From contig NC_067203.1 in NCBI RefSeq assembly GCF_026262505.1, forward strand, positions 25,401,411 through 25,465,410: a stretch of 64,000 bases of DNA, read 5' to 3'. Position 1 is the first letter of the stretch; each line of letters begins with the position of its first letter. This DNA is from Trichomonas vaginalis G3. Taxonomy: Eukaryota > Parabasalia > Trichomonadida > Trichomonadidae. This document shows positions 15,267 through 26,600 of the stretch, one piece after another. A program made the translations under genes and the position numbers. Under the pieces are notes generated by a model, which worked only from the letters and a program-made list of their open reading frames with translations, did not search any database and was not told where the DNA came from.

Positions 15267-18200
15267 TTACTTTCTTCCTGACTGAGTTTTAACTCTTCTT
15301 TTTCCTTCATTGCCACTACTTTCACTAGATGAAGTTACTTCTTCACTACTTTCACTTTGTTCTACTCTTCTCTTCTTCTTTGGTGTCGCTTTTGGTAACT
15401 TGCCCTCTGCTTCAAGTTGTTGCATCTTTGCCTCATGTTCACCTAGTATGTTGTAAATTTCCCATGTCCTTTTTGCCTTTGGGCTCTGGTCGCCCATCTC
15501 AGGTAACCTATATCCTAGAAAGATTTTGTCATAGTTTGTATTTGAGTCTTCGCGTATTGTTTGCATGACTCTTTCCTGAGTTTCCGGTTTCAAGCTCTTC
15601 AAACAGAGCTTGTCCATATGGAATAAGCTCGTTTCCAAATATATGTTTTTGTAGCCATTCTGGTTTTCTTTCCATGTTACCAATAATATCTTTTGTGAAT
15701 GGGAAAGCTTTTACCCAATGTTTCAGTCTTGCGTCATTTATTTCTGTAGTTGGTTTTATTTTGTCAAGGAACATGTTTTTCAATACTAACATTTCATTTG
15801 GTACTGTCCATTTGAGTTTTCTTAAATATTCATCCCTTCTCAGTTCATTGTCTGCAAAGTAAGTTTTTATGACATTTTGTAAACTTTCGTTTGCAAGGTC
15901 ATGTACAATAGGTTCTCTTCCTTCTATCTCCCTAACTTTCTTTCTAAACTCTCTCACCAAATATACCATCTCTATGGTTCTGTGTAGTTCTTTGAGATAA
16001 ATGTTCTAGAACGTCAGGTGTTATATTTCCATCAGCCATGTTCATTTCATACTGGTCCAAAATATCTGCATGTTTCATATCTTTCAATGGCATTAAAGCC
16101 GCGCTGAAAATACCAGCTATATCTGGTTCACCATTCACTTCCATTGCGTCTACAACTTCTTGGAATTGTGGTTGTAAGTTTATGAACCACCTATCCGGAT
16201 TAGCTTTATGACCCCATCTCATTGTAGTTCCATAGTCTGCAGAAACAAAAGTAGGTTTGTTTCCATATTGGTTAGGTTCTGAATGAACTTTAAACAATGT
16301 TTCATTTCTATATGTTTTGGTGAAATTTAACCTTTTATTTTCACCGAGTTCAGCCAAAGATTGAACGTTATATGGTCGTAAGTAAAAAGGATTGTTGTAT
16401 TTGCGTACACTTTCTTTCAGTTCTTCCATTCTATGCTGAATATTTTCATCTGATGTTGGAGTCTTTTGTATGTCGGCGAACATTTTTCGATATTCTTCTA
16501 CTATGTCAGCCGAATTTTTCTTAGACTCTTGGAAAGATTCCATATTCTCCGCATACTCTTGTTGAGGGTCAAGATTTTTCGGCTGTTCCAAATCTTCATC
16601 TAGTTCTGTGAAGTTAGTTTCCAAAGGAGGGATTTGTTCGTTTCCTTCAGGCTCTTCTAGCTGTTGTTGCTGAACTATTTCTTCCATGTCTGGTTGTATC
16701 TGAACTTCTTCCTGTGGAGTTTCTTGTACCTCATCTGCTGGCATTTCATATATTCCGAGACCGTTTTTAACAAGTTCCCTATCTAAGTCATCCGGACTCA
16801 TAAACCTTTCTTTTTTCGTTCCGTCTCTATTTTTTACGCGTTTCATGAAGAGAGTTGAATTATCATTTAGCTCTGACACCAAATATCTCGGAGTAAATTC
16901 ATCCATGTCATTTGGATGATATGCTATTAAATCATATCCCTTAGCGAGCTTGTATTTTCCAGGTTTGAAATTATATCCCATTTGGTGCTGAACCATAAAG
17001 CTAAATAGGTTCGGGTCAGTATTTCCTTCCTTGAACTTTCTAATAGCTTCTTTATATCTGTCACTAAAGTCAAGAGTATCTGGGTAACCATAGTCTTCCT
17101 TAAGCATTTTTAAGAATTCTTGGTTTCCTTGTTCTCTACTTCTTTTATGTCCTTGCTCTGTTTGTGATTGTTGCTGTGCAGTGTTTTGAACTGTTGGTTG
17201 TGGTGCAGTGTTTTGAACTGTTGGTTGTGGTGCTGGATTTTGAACTGTTGGTTGTGGTGCAGTGTTTTGAACTGTTGGTTTTGGTGCATGCCTGTGTCTG
17301 TGTCCATGTGACGATGTAAATGTTTTAGGTAGTCCTGGTGCAGGTGCTTCTCTTGGAGGGTTTGGTGGTATATAAGTTCCACCAGCTGGCACATATGTTC
17401 CATCTGCAGCATAATGTCCTACCTGACTTTTCGTTCTTAAGAAAGCATTTACTAGGTCTGTTTTGGTCTGTTGTAACTCTTTTTCTTGACTTTCCACAAC
17501 AGTTGCTCTAACGGCGTCATAGGTACTTTGAACTGCCTGTCTCGTTGCTGCATCTGTTATTTTCGTCATATTTTGTGCTACTTCTCTTAACTCGTTGTCG
17601 AAACCTTCAGACTTCAGTTTCTTTCCAGATGAGAAGTCGTTCACTAGTTTCACCTTACTATGAAGAGCTTCGAAGGCGTTCTTAAAGTCAGCATTCATTA
17701 AAGCTTCATTTGAACTGTCTTCATCCGCTTGTATTTTTGTCCTTATTGACCCTATAAGTTGGGCTGTTTAGCGTTGGCTTGGGCATCTAACCATCATTAT
17801 TAGCTTTTATATATTCTGCGCTTTTCATTGCCTTTTGCATGGCTGCGTCGTTATTTTTACTTTCTTGTGCTAAGTTTTCATACTGTACGGTTTGGTTTTG
17901 CAACTGTAAAAGTTTTTCTGCCTTTACATTTGCTTCAACTTCTTTTTTATACTCATCGCTATCCATATATGTCTTCAGGGCTTTTTGTTTTATCTCTTCA
18001 TCTTTCAGTACTTTATTATTGAGTAGTATGGCTTTTCAAATTTATAACATCTTGTTCCATTTTTGCTACTTCTGCTGCTTTTTCTGACACTTTTTTGCAT
18101 ATTCCTCTGTACTTAGTTCTTTCAGTTGTTCTTCTTTCTTCTTTTTCTCTACGTTTAACTCATTGAGTTTCTTGTGTGTGTCTGTCATATTCTAGTTTCT

Positions 18201-18543
18201 TTTCGTTTTCACTTATTTGTTTCTGTATGTCTATGTTTGACTTTTTGACATCTGTTATTTGATTTTTGAGTGAACTCAAATTCATTTGACTTTGAGGGTT
18301 ATAAGCTGTTCCGTCTGCAGCTCCACCATAGCCTGCCATTTTCGCTAAAAGTGCCGCTCTTAAACCTCCACTCTGTGCACCAATAACTCGGCTTAAAAGC
18401 ATAGGGTTGCTTGACATTTGTTGCAACATAGTGGGGTCATTCATCATTTGTTGTTGCAACTGTTGTTGTGGTGTCAGTTTTACTATTGGATGTTTCAATG
18501 CTCCCTTCCTCTTACGTATATTCTTACGTAGCTTACGTGGCAT
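15267..18543 (-). pseudogene. Long coiled-coil structural protein, frameshifted
   Basis: One reading can be followed from ATG 18,543 (MPRKLRKNIRKRKGALKHP, very basic) to 15,267. Blocks: a Gln/Met-rich stretch with GGLRAALLAKMAGYGG; long charged heptads (KKSNIDIQKQISENEKKLEY, then EELK/KEEQLKELSTEEYA and AEKLLQLQNQTVQYENLAQ in other frames); the 584-residue intact segment 15,944-17,698 with Pro-rich repeats and an acidic middle; then REFRKKVREIEG (15,529-15,969) and KPETQERVMQTIRED to the Ser/Glu-rich end. At least five frame changes, near 18,160, 18,060, 18,010, 17,740, 15,960 and 15,600, break it. Polintons of this group carry a long coiled-coil protein, and this is probably it. Function: virion-associated, inferred. 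Confidence 0.6.
17178..17285 (-). repeat. Four 27-bp coding repeats (PTVQNTAPQ)
   Basis: Four tandem copies of a 27-bp unit lie inside the long coiled-coil gene. Each encodes nine residues, PTVQN(T/P)APQ, and the unit length keeps the frame. The repeats sit in a Pro/Gln/His-rich linker following HGHRHRHAPK. Copies differ at only a few bases, so the array is young or kept uniform. Confidence 0.85.
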
Positions 18544-18817
18544 TTTAAGTGAAGTAAAAAACGGTTTTTGACAGATGTTTATATGACACTTTTTGTTCAG
18601 AACAAAAAACTACTCGGTCAAAGTGTTGTCAGTTTTGTAAAATAACCGTCCTATCTCATTCTATAAGGGGGAAAGGCTTCTCAAAGTATACTTCCTTGGA
18701 ACGCCCGTAACTTTTCCTGTAGCGACGATAGACCCTTACTTGTCCGGACAAAGTTATACTAAACATCTTCAGGGCTAGAGGGCACGAAGTGCCTGGAGGC
18801 CCCACTACCTTTTTTTT
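18544..18817. other. Right terminal segment of the Maverick (inverted-repeat end)
   Basis: This is a non-coding segment, clearly richer in G and C than its surroundings, between the start of the last element gene and the host sequence. It contains the inverted repeat TTTTTGTTC/GAACAAAAA at about 18,589-18,611 and a terminal motif with GGCACGAAGTGCC followed by a GGAGGCCCC block and CACTACC directly before a T8-A8 run. The terminus is placed at about 18,810-18,817. The matching left end is outside the window, so the inverted repeat itself is not seen. Confidence 0.6.
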
Positions 18818-19153
18818 AAAAAAAATAATCGTATGTTATAAAATTTTTCAATTTTTTATAGTATAGATAATTTATCTTTCAGAATTTGGTTTTCAAAATT
18901 TCAATGCAATTAGAGGATGTCTCAATTTTTAAAAAATGGCTGGAAAACAGATATTATAAAGGTGAAACAAGAAGAGGATATCAAAACGAGAACGGTAAAA
19001 TTTCCGAAAAAATGATATTTTAGCTTTACAAAGTTTACATTTGTAAAATGGCGTTTTTGCCACTTATTTGCTAGAAAAAAAATTGGCGTTAGAAAAATAA
19101 ATAGAATTTCTTGTTTTTTTATAAAATAATAAACAAATAAAAATATGAAAATA
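18818..19153. other. Host DNA right of the Maverick, no gene seen
   Basis: This AT-rich sequence begins with the T/A run at the element boundary. The open stretch on the minus strand at 18,922-19,167 has a membrane-like but low-complexity translation and no start context, so it is not called. Confidence 0.6.
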
Positions 19154-20201
19154 TTAAGGGTGCACACGAGAGGATCATGTAAACTTCAGAATTTAGAACC
19201 TTATTTTTAGGCATTATCTTGGCTACCTATTTAGGCTCGAAAAGCAAAAAATATCAAAAAATACAACTTGAGTCCATTATGACCCTTTCATGGAGGTAGT
19301 TTTTATCCGCTAGTATTTTCCCTTTGAATCTCTTTACAATTCGAAATCAAATTCAAAACTCAGTAGAAGAAAGGAAGAATCGACTTACTACGGTTGTAAT
19401 ACGAATAAATACATATATTTAATTATTTTTATTTACATAATAATTGTTTGAAGCTCATATTCCATCAAATTTTTAAATAAAAACATTAAAATGTTGAAAA
19501 TGTTCATATATTTTAATAGGGTTTTGGCACTTTATTGAGGAATTACTACATACATAGTCGAACCGAACTTGATATTTTGAAATTTAAATTATTTATCAAA
19601 ATTAAAATTTAACTTGAAATTTATAATTATTTAGTCATATTTTGCATAATTCTAAGTAGATTTTGTAAAAAATCAAGAAAGAAAAATTTTAACATGCTTT
19701 ATTTTTTCTTTTTTATAATAATACATATTATTATATAATTAACATATTCATAATGTTTCACCCTTTCAAAAATATAATCCTCCTCCTCTCAAATAAACGT
19801 ACATACGGGTGGCCTCTTTTTTCAAAAAATTAAAATTTGAAATTTTGGGCTCAAATATTAGAGATTTTTTCAACCTTCAACGATATATGTTGTCTATATC
19901 AGACCTCCTTTCTTTTTGATACTTAACATTGTTCCTAAATCTTAGCCGTTAAGGCTGTTGTGAAAATATTTTTTTTCGAAAAAATTCGAAAAAAATTCTT
20001 AAAATTCAAAAATCCCTTAATTCCTGAGGATTTTGGAAAAAAGTTTTTACATGAACATGTGTATATTATATGAAGTATATTGATAAGGTAAAAATCAAAT
20101 TTTATTGCATATTCATCGAGAAAATAAACTAACGAATCCCTCAAAATTGAGAGGGTAATCCTCATCCTCTCAAATAAACGTACATATGGGTGCACCCTTA
20201 A
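19154..20201. mobile_element. Candidate TTAA-bounded non-autonomous element
   Basis: The segment is bounded by TTAAGGGTGCAC at 19,154-19,165 and its reverse complement GTGCACCCTTAA at 20,190-20,201. TTAA could be the target duplication and GGGTGCAC the terminal repeat. Subterminal sequence with GAGAGGAT occurs near both ends, and a near copy of the right subterminal region (CTCAAATAAACGTACATA) is repeated at about 19,785-19,816. No transposase is encoded. The right TTAA contributes the stop codon of the RalGAP-like gene. The short repeat and the self-palindromic GGGTGCACCC weaken the case. Confidence 0.35.
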
Positions 20202-22621
20202 CGTATGAGTTGATATCCTTCTAGCTCGGAAATTAGAGAATTATTATTCTTCGAGAAATACTCTATGTAACCTTTTCTTTTTGTCAGTGCCTCGTGTATT
20301 GCTGACCAAGAATTGTTCAGAACATAAGGAGCAATGAAAGAGAAAATGTAATATTTCGCATTTTCTCTAGAAACGATGGAGAATTCCCTACTAAATGATT
20401 CAGTACATCTAATGAATCTAAACGCGTAAAATTTGTCATTCAAAGGTTTAATTTGCAAAACATTCTCTGCTTCCTTAGGAATTTTATCGACATTGATGTC
20501 GTAATCGCCGTCATCGAATATAATAAGTGATTTGGCGATGCTTAAAGTACCTAGGAAGTCATATTTGTCAAAGAATAATTTTGAAATATAAGCAACTTTG
20601 AAATTGGGATATGCAGTGATAGGAACGTTCGAGGAGCTGTTTAACTGTATGTGTTGTATCTTAAATGATATATTTCCGAACTCTGTCGCTATATTTTTGA
20701 CAAAATTCGAAAAATTTTCTGTCATTTTTTCGTTTTCGAACAAATCATCGGAATTTGGGTTGAGATTTAGTATTGGAACAGCTACTAATGGCTTGTACCA
20801 GTCCTTTTCGAACACGTTCATCTGTTCCTGTTGCTTTTGGCTGACGATTTTGATCGAATTCGAAATTACGTCAATTCCGGCTCTGTTTAGGAAGTTAAAC
20901 GCTTTCTTCTTCAATGATATGTCATCAGGGAACCCTTTCGCAATAAATCCGATCAGACCATACGTACCGTAATTCAAAATTAATAATCGTTTTTCATTCA
21001 AATTTGAAAATGAAAAAAGAGAGGTCGGACTCGATACGAAAATCCTTTCTCCTACGACATCTTTTGTTATGTTTTGGATGTCGTTCGCATCGAGAATGTA
21101 AATGGGAGCGGATACTGATGATGTGTCTAAGATTCTGAAAACTTCGGAACAATTGTCATCGCAGGGAACGGATCCGTTGGTTCGGAGGTCGGATATGAGA
21201 TATTTAACGGTCTTGGGAAGTGGAAAATGAACAAAAGTGCTAAAAATTGTGATAATAATTTTGAATGAAAAATGTTTGAGTTTTGTAAGGGTTTCTTTGA
21301 GTATTTCGCCTACTACGCCATATTCCATTAGCTCTGGATGCGTGGAAATGAGTAAAAGTAATGAAGGAAGCATAGTTTTTCCTAATTTCTTTGAAATCTT
21401 TGAATAATCAATGCGAGCGTGGTGTTTTAGGAACATAAATATAATGTCTACAGTTATTGATTGTATTGGGAGCTGTAAATAATATGATTCAATGATGTTT
21501 TTCAGCATTAATGAATAAAATTTGTAATTTTTATCGGAAATGTCAATTAATTGGTCAACGATGACACAGAATTCTAAAACATCAGATGATATGTTTGCAT
21601 TTGATTCGTTTTTGGAAAAGAAATTTAGAAGATAAATTGAAATTTCATAAAAAAGATCTGGATGAGCTGTAATTGCGCCTCTAAGGCTTAGTAATGATGC
21701 ATTCACGTCAAATGACTGCTTAGATATTTGGTATTTTATGTATTTTACGAATAAATTTAACCATTCTTGGTTTTTTGTGCCGTAAATGCCAAATAATTGA
21801 GAAAATGCAAGGCAGTATGACTTAGAAATCTCTGAATTAATGAATAAGTAATTGGAAAACGTTTCTAAAATTAAATCTGAAGATAAATTTGGAATAAAAA
21901 CAGATGAAAACTGTTGGGATTCTATTAAAACTTCATGAAATGCATTAATAACTATATTCGGAGGAGAAATGTCCCATAAAATTCGTATGAATGAAGAATC
22001 TTCAGAAGAATTGTGGATAAACTCTTCAACTGCATTATGAATAAAACTGATATCCTCTTCTGTTAATTTTGGTTTGAGTTTTTGTATTGTTTCAACTCTA
22101 ATTTTTGCTTCAAAATTGGCCTTATCAATTGAGCAGACAATCAACCGAAATAGCTTAGATGATTTTTGTTCTGTAATGAGTGGATAGAAATCTATGCATT
22201 TGTTTATGATGATCTTCCATGTTGATTCGGAATATTCGAAAACCGGTTCTCGAATAATCTTTTCAAGAACGTGGAGTGCATTATCTCGTATTATAGGCTC
22301 AGTTAAGTTTGTCATCTCGAGAATTATTTGTATTGTTTCGGAAATAATATTTAAAATTTCTTGTTCTTTGAAATTATGGTAAATAGTCGAATACCAATAA
22401 TAAAGAATGGTGATTATATCGCTGTATGATTTGCTATCTCCATAGTTATTGTTAGAAACAAGGAAATGAATAGGAGCAATTAAATAACAAATTTGCTGAT
22501 AGCTTTGAACTGTTTTGTATATATGATCCGCTTTAGAATTACTTTTGGTCAGATTTGAAATGAGCACCTTGGCTATTTCAACTCCTTTCTCGGGTCGGAG
22601 ATTGAAATAGCCATTAAGCAT
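20198..22621 (-). CDS. RalGAP/tuberin-like GTPase-activating protein
   Basis: This 807-residue protein is mostly helical, suggesting HEAT-like repeats (residues about 1-480), and has a C-terminal Rap/Ran-GAP-like region (about 560-790). Landmarks of the latter: KAFNFLNRAGIDVIS (compare the FL..LG..V segment), SFKIQHIQLNSS, TLSIAKSLIIFDDGDYDI, and VLQIKPLNDKFYAFRFI followed by a helical end (KYYIFSFIAPYVLNN), matching the end of tuberin-type domains. A clear catalytic asparagine-thumb motif was not found, so it may be a regulatory or degenerate member. Such proteins act on Rheb/Ral-type small GTPases. The stop codon lies within the TTAA at the edge of a possible insertion. A CCATTTTT string 10-18 bases upstream resembles the host initiator. 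Confidence 0.5.
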   Translation of the reverse strand: MLNGYFNLRPEKGVEIAKVLISNLTKSNSKADHIYKTVQSYQQICYLIAPIHFLVSNNNYGDSKSYSDIITILYYWYSTIYHNFKEQEILNIISETIQIILEMTNLTEPIIRDNALHVLEKIIREPVFEYSESTWKIIINKCIDFYPLITEQKSSKLFRLIVCSIDKANFEAKIRVETIQKLKPKLTEEDISFIHNAVEEFIHNSSEDSSFIRILWDISPPNIVINAFHEVLIESQQFSSVFIPNLSSDLILETFSNYLFINSEISKSYCLAFSQLFGIYGTKNQEWLNLFVKYIKYQISKQSFDVNASLLSLRGAITAHPDLFYEISIYLLNFFSKNESNANISSDVLEFCVIVDQLIDISDKNYKFYSLMLKNIIESYYLQLPIQSITVDIIFMFLKHHARIDYSKISKKLGKTMLPSLLLLISTHPELMEYGVVGEILKETLTKLKHFSFKIIITIFSTFVHFPLPKTVKYLISDLRTNGSVPCDDNCSEVFRILDTSSVSAPIYILDANDIQNITKDVVGERIFVSSPTSLFSFSNLNEKRLLILNYGTYGLIGFIAKGFPDDISLKKKAFNFLNRAGIDVISNSIKIVSQKQQEQMNVFEKDWYKPLVAVPILNLNPNSDDLFENEKMTENFSNFVKNIATEFGNISFKIQHIQLNSSSNVPITAYPNFKVAYISKLFFDKYDFLGTLSIAKSLIIFDDGDYDINVDKIPKEAENVLQIKPLNDKFYAFRFIRCTESFSREFSIVSRENAKYYIFSFIAPYVLNNSWSAIHEALTKRKGYIEYFSKNNNSLISELEGYQLIR

Positions 22622-23695
22622 TCAGTAAAAATGGTTGAAAATATAAAGAATAACATTCATCCATTAATATAGTTTTAGGTTATTGAATGTACTAGAAAAA
22701 TAAAATGTTGAAAATTACTCAAATAATAAGAAAGGAATAAAAAGGCTGAGTAGCAGTGTATAAATATACGAATTTTATGATATCAAATGCTAGTATGTTC
22801 GGTATTCAAGTTGCTAGTATTTAGATATGAATTTCAGAATTTCTAAATATAATCCAGTATAATATATAAGGCATTCGCAAAAATGCACAAATTTATGATA
22901 TGTTATCTGTAGAAAGCAGTTACTTAAATGTTCATAATCATTTCTGAATCCAAAAGTTGCTTATCAAATTATTAATTAAAGAGATCTTTGCTTTGTGACA
23001 TGTATTGAATGCTCTTGAGAAAATCATGTATTCTAATCGAAACACTTGATCTTCATATATTATTCATCGAAAGGAGGGATATCATTGAAAATCCTACTTT
23101 TTGCGTTATGTCTTACAACGTCCAAGCAGTATAAACAGAGTTTTGGTTAATATTTTTTCATTCTTCACTTTATACTCCCTATTTCCATGAAATTTTTTAT
23201 AACAAAACAAGTACAAAAGAAACAATTTTTTGTAGTACAGATTACATGGTAAATGTTCAATTCTTCTGAATTTATATATTGAGACTACACATAAAAATTA
23301 ATCATAGCAATTATCCTACCACTACAAATACTATATGTTAAATGAAAATCTTCTGATTTTATTGATTTGCTTTTTGAATGTATCTGAAAATCCAAATTTA
23401 CTGATTAATGATCAGCATTGGATGTAAATTCGATTACATTAAGTATTGGAATTGAATTATATTCAAAATCTTTACGAGATTTTCCTTATATTTTCAATGT
23501 ACATATTTACCATTCTTCTATATTGCAAAATAAAAATGGAATAAAAACTATCACATCCTCAGAATAATTGATAGCATAAACGGAAAGGTGACATGATATG
23601 GAATTTTACCTGTTGTATTTAAATGGTTAATCATAGTATACTAAAAGCAACGATAATGAAAGTATTCAATAATTAACAATTTCTGAAATCATAAA
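22622..23695. other. Intergenic region, no gene seen
   Basis: This is AT-rich sequence between divergent genes, with stop codons in all frames and no ORF, RNA gene or repeat that I can support. Its right end carries TCATA at 23,689-23,693, a host-type initiator seven bases before the next ATG. Confidence 0.6.
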
Positions 23696-26600
23696 ATGAT
23701 TTTAACGCTTCTTCAGCTAGCTTTCAAATACGGTATTCAATCTACCACCATAACGAAAGAGGAAAGTTTTGATATTCCAAAGAAAGATGTTATTTATTTC
23801 ATTGATAAAACAGGCCTAACAATTATAAATAATGAAACAGAATCTACAGAAGAATATATAGCTGCTAAAACAAATATGACCATTACAATCAAGCCAACTG
23901 ATGGAACACAAGCCGAATTAAAATATGCATATTTTCCCATTAATTTTACAGAATACGATTATAATCTGACAATTATAACAAATCAAGAAGATTTTTACTT
24001 TACCAACGATAGTTCTCTCATCAAAACCCGAAACTTTTTTGTTTTTATTAAAGTTGATCAAGAAAAGCCAGATTTCACCTTTGTGAATAATACGCTAGTA
24101 CATATATATGGCATAGAAAAGAACCTCACAGATACAAATACAGGTCTTTTGACAGAAGAAAGGTACATTCACTATTTTTGAAAAAATTTTAAATTTTCAT
24201 GGGGTTGTAAATCTTATAATAACTAGATGAATAAGGAATGAATCCCAGTATAATGTGCATCATTATATTAAACACTATATGTAAGGCTAATGATTCTATT
24301 AACACTTATGAAGATCTATAGTATTTGAGCAGATAAATTTGATAATTTCCAAAACTCTTATATTTCAAAATTAAAGTGTGCGAATGCATTTAAATGAGAG
24401 CAAAAAGAGATTGATGCTGTTAAAACTAGGTGTTAATTTGCAATTATTTCGCATCACAAGAACTACCCAGTAAATTCGGCTATTTTTCTTTGCAATTATT
24501 CTCCATTATACCTATAATATAATGGTTAGGGTTTGAAGAAAAGTTACTAGAGAATTATTGACTTTTGAAATAATGCAGAATTTTACTTGAAGAAATCATT
24601 AATTTATGAGTTCCAAATTGCTAAGCATGACGAAGGATCATTAAATTTGCTACAATTAAATACATTTATTGCAGAATTAAGATTTTTGAAATTAAAAGTT
24701 TGAAATATTGCCTTTTTGAATAAAAATTTAAATTTTATTATATAATCATGATAATATCTTATAGAAATTAAAAGAAAATATTTTAAACCATTCAAATATT
24801 TTGAATGTCTTATCAATTTAAAATATTAAAAGATAGCTTGATTTTATCATCATTAGTTGTTATCAAAGTTTTCTTCTTTTGATGAACAACAGTAAATGAT
24901 TTGTTAATAGCTTGTCTTCCTTTTTTGCACCAAAATCAAAAGTTATGATGATAATCTTGCACTCAATTTTGAAACTCTCTGATTTACAAATAAGCATTCC
25001 TTTGGAAAAGCAGTCCTATTATGATTCAAGATATTTTAAAGCCCCCAGTTCATACAATGCGCAGATCTATTCGAAATTGCAAGAACTCTCAAGAAAAATG
25101 CAGCAGCAAAGAAGATTCCATAGTTTCTAGCATCAAAAATTTACAACCTTAATACAACAGTTAAAGAGAAGCTCGAAAAGAAAATAATTAACCATAAAGC
25201 TGGAAACCATTCGATATATACTATTAGATCTAATAAAAAGTTAATTCTAACATATTTTACATGCTATTTGTTGACTCTGTTCCATTATATTACCATATAT
25301 ATCTTTTTGAAATCTAAAATATTTTTACGATTTTAACCATGTGTTGTTGAAACCATATATCAATCTTAGCTAAAGTATAGTTTATGAGTTTGTCACCATC
25401 TAACGTATGAATTTTCAAAAATGTCAAATATGTTCATTTTTTCTGTATATTCAGCCATAATTTCACGTAGTTATACTATTCAACTATTATTTAATATTTT
25501 TATTGATTTAAATATATGATGAGATGCTTAGTTCTCCCGGAAATCGATTTTTAATCGCAATTTTAACTTTCCAAAAAAAATTCAAAAATAAAAATCCCTC
25601 TCAATTTTCTAAGTTTTCTAACTCGCCAAATCTCTAGCCAAATTTTTTTTGGCCCGTATAAATATTGTTAGGCACTATATAGGGATGCTATTTATCCTAT
25701 TTTCATCCCATTTTACTGTTATCGCCTAGTGAATGTACCTTTGACAGAAGATATTACAATCATTAACATCCTGAGTTATCGTAAAATTTTTTTGATTTTG
25801 AATGAAGCTGTTTATTTAAGACCAGGGTTCGGTTCAATTGAATTAAAAGCTTCTCAACCAATAACTAGAGAAACCTTTGGTTCTGGCTACTTTATTCCCA
25901 TATGATTGAAGATATCGAAATTGTTTCAGTCAGAAATCCAGTTCCAATCAGTGAGAAAACATATTATAGTGATACAAGTTATGATGTGACAATAACATCA
26001 ACAAAAGACGTTGTTTTCTATTACACACTTTTCGAAAAACCTGAAGAAATTGGAACTTGTGATGAAGAGTTTATCTACTTCAGAAACGATCAAAAGCCAT
26101 TCTACGCCGGTTTAGATTCGAATTCAAAGCAGAAAAATTTGATTATAAGCGATAAAAATAAAACAGTATGTGGATATGTAATTGTGGCAGCTCCATCATA
26201 CACAATTGAAAATACGAATTTCCATCGATATTATTCTACATACGAACAAGATTATCGATCATCATTTGCTATTAAAATGGGACCTCAAAACATTAAGGAT
26301 TTTGATATCTTGTACTCTCTTCCATTTTATCCAGCAGGAGATATCAAATTCCGAAAGAGTGAAATTATATATCATACAGACCTAATTACAGTTCAAAGCA
26401 ATGTAACAAATGATTACAGTTCAACTTCAGCACTTAACGGATACTATGAATATTATTATAGAATAAATATACCTAAAGATGGTCTTGATCTTAATTTCGA
26501 TAAATGTACATTGGTATTTCACAATGGACCAAAATTCACAATGGTTGAAAAAGGAGGCAAAGAATTTTTAGGTAATACAGGTATCGATGTTATTAATGCA

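Larger units (their letters stand above)
1..18817. mobile_element. Maverick/Polinton transposon, right-hand part
   Basis: This is a virus-like DNA transposon of the Maverick/Polinton class. The sequence shows a retroviral-type integrase at the left edge, an FtsK/A32-type ATPase, a D5-like helicase, jelly-roll capsid candidates, a coiled-coil structural gene and a terminal non-coding segment, all within one 18.8-kb block. Base composition and gene spacing change abruptly near 18,810-18,820, where a T/A run begins, and the host-type sequence to the right has none of these genes. The left end lies outside the window, so length, full inverted repeat and target duplication cannot be read. No protein-primed polymerase B or adenovirus-type protease was seen. 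Many genes carry frameshifts, so autonomous movement is unlikely. Class assignment is firm; the exact right end is good to about 10 bases. Confidence 0.9.

Noticed and set aside
18922-19167. Minus-strand ORF next to the Maverick end
   Set aside because: AT-driven, Phe/Lys-rich translation with no start signal and no recognisable domain.
24912-25130. ORF inside the 1.58-kb element as a transposase remnant
   Set aside because: 72 residues with no DDE or zinc-finger pattern; composition suggests chance.
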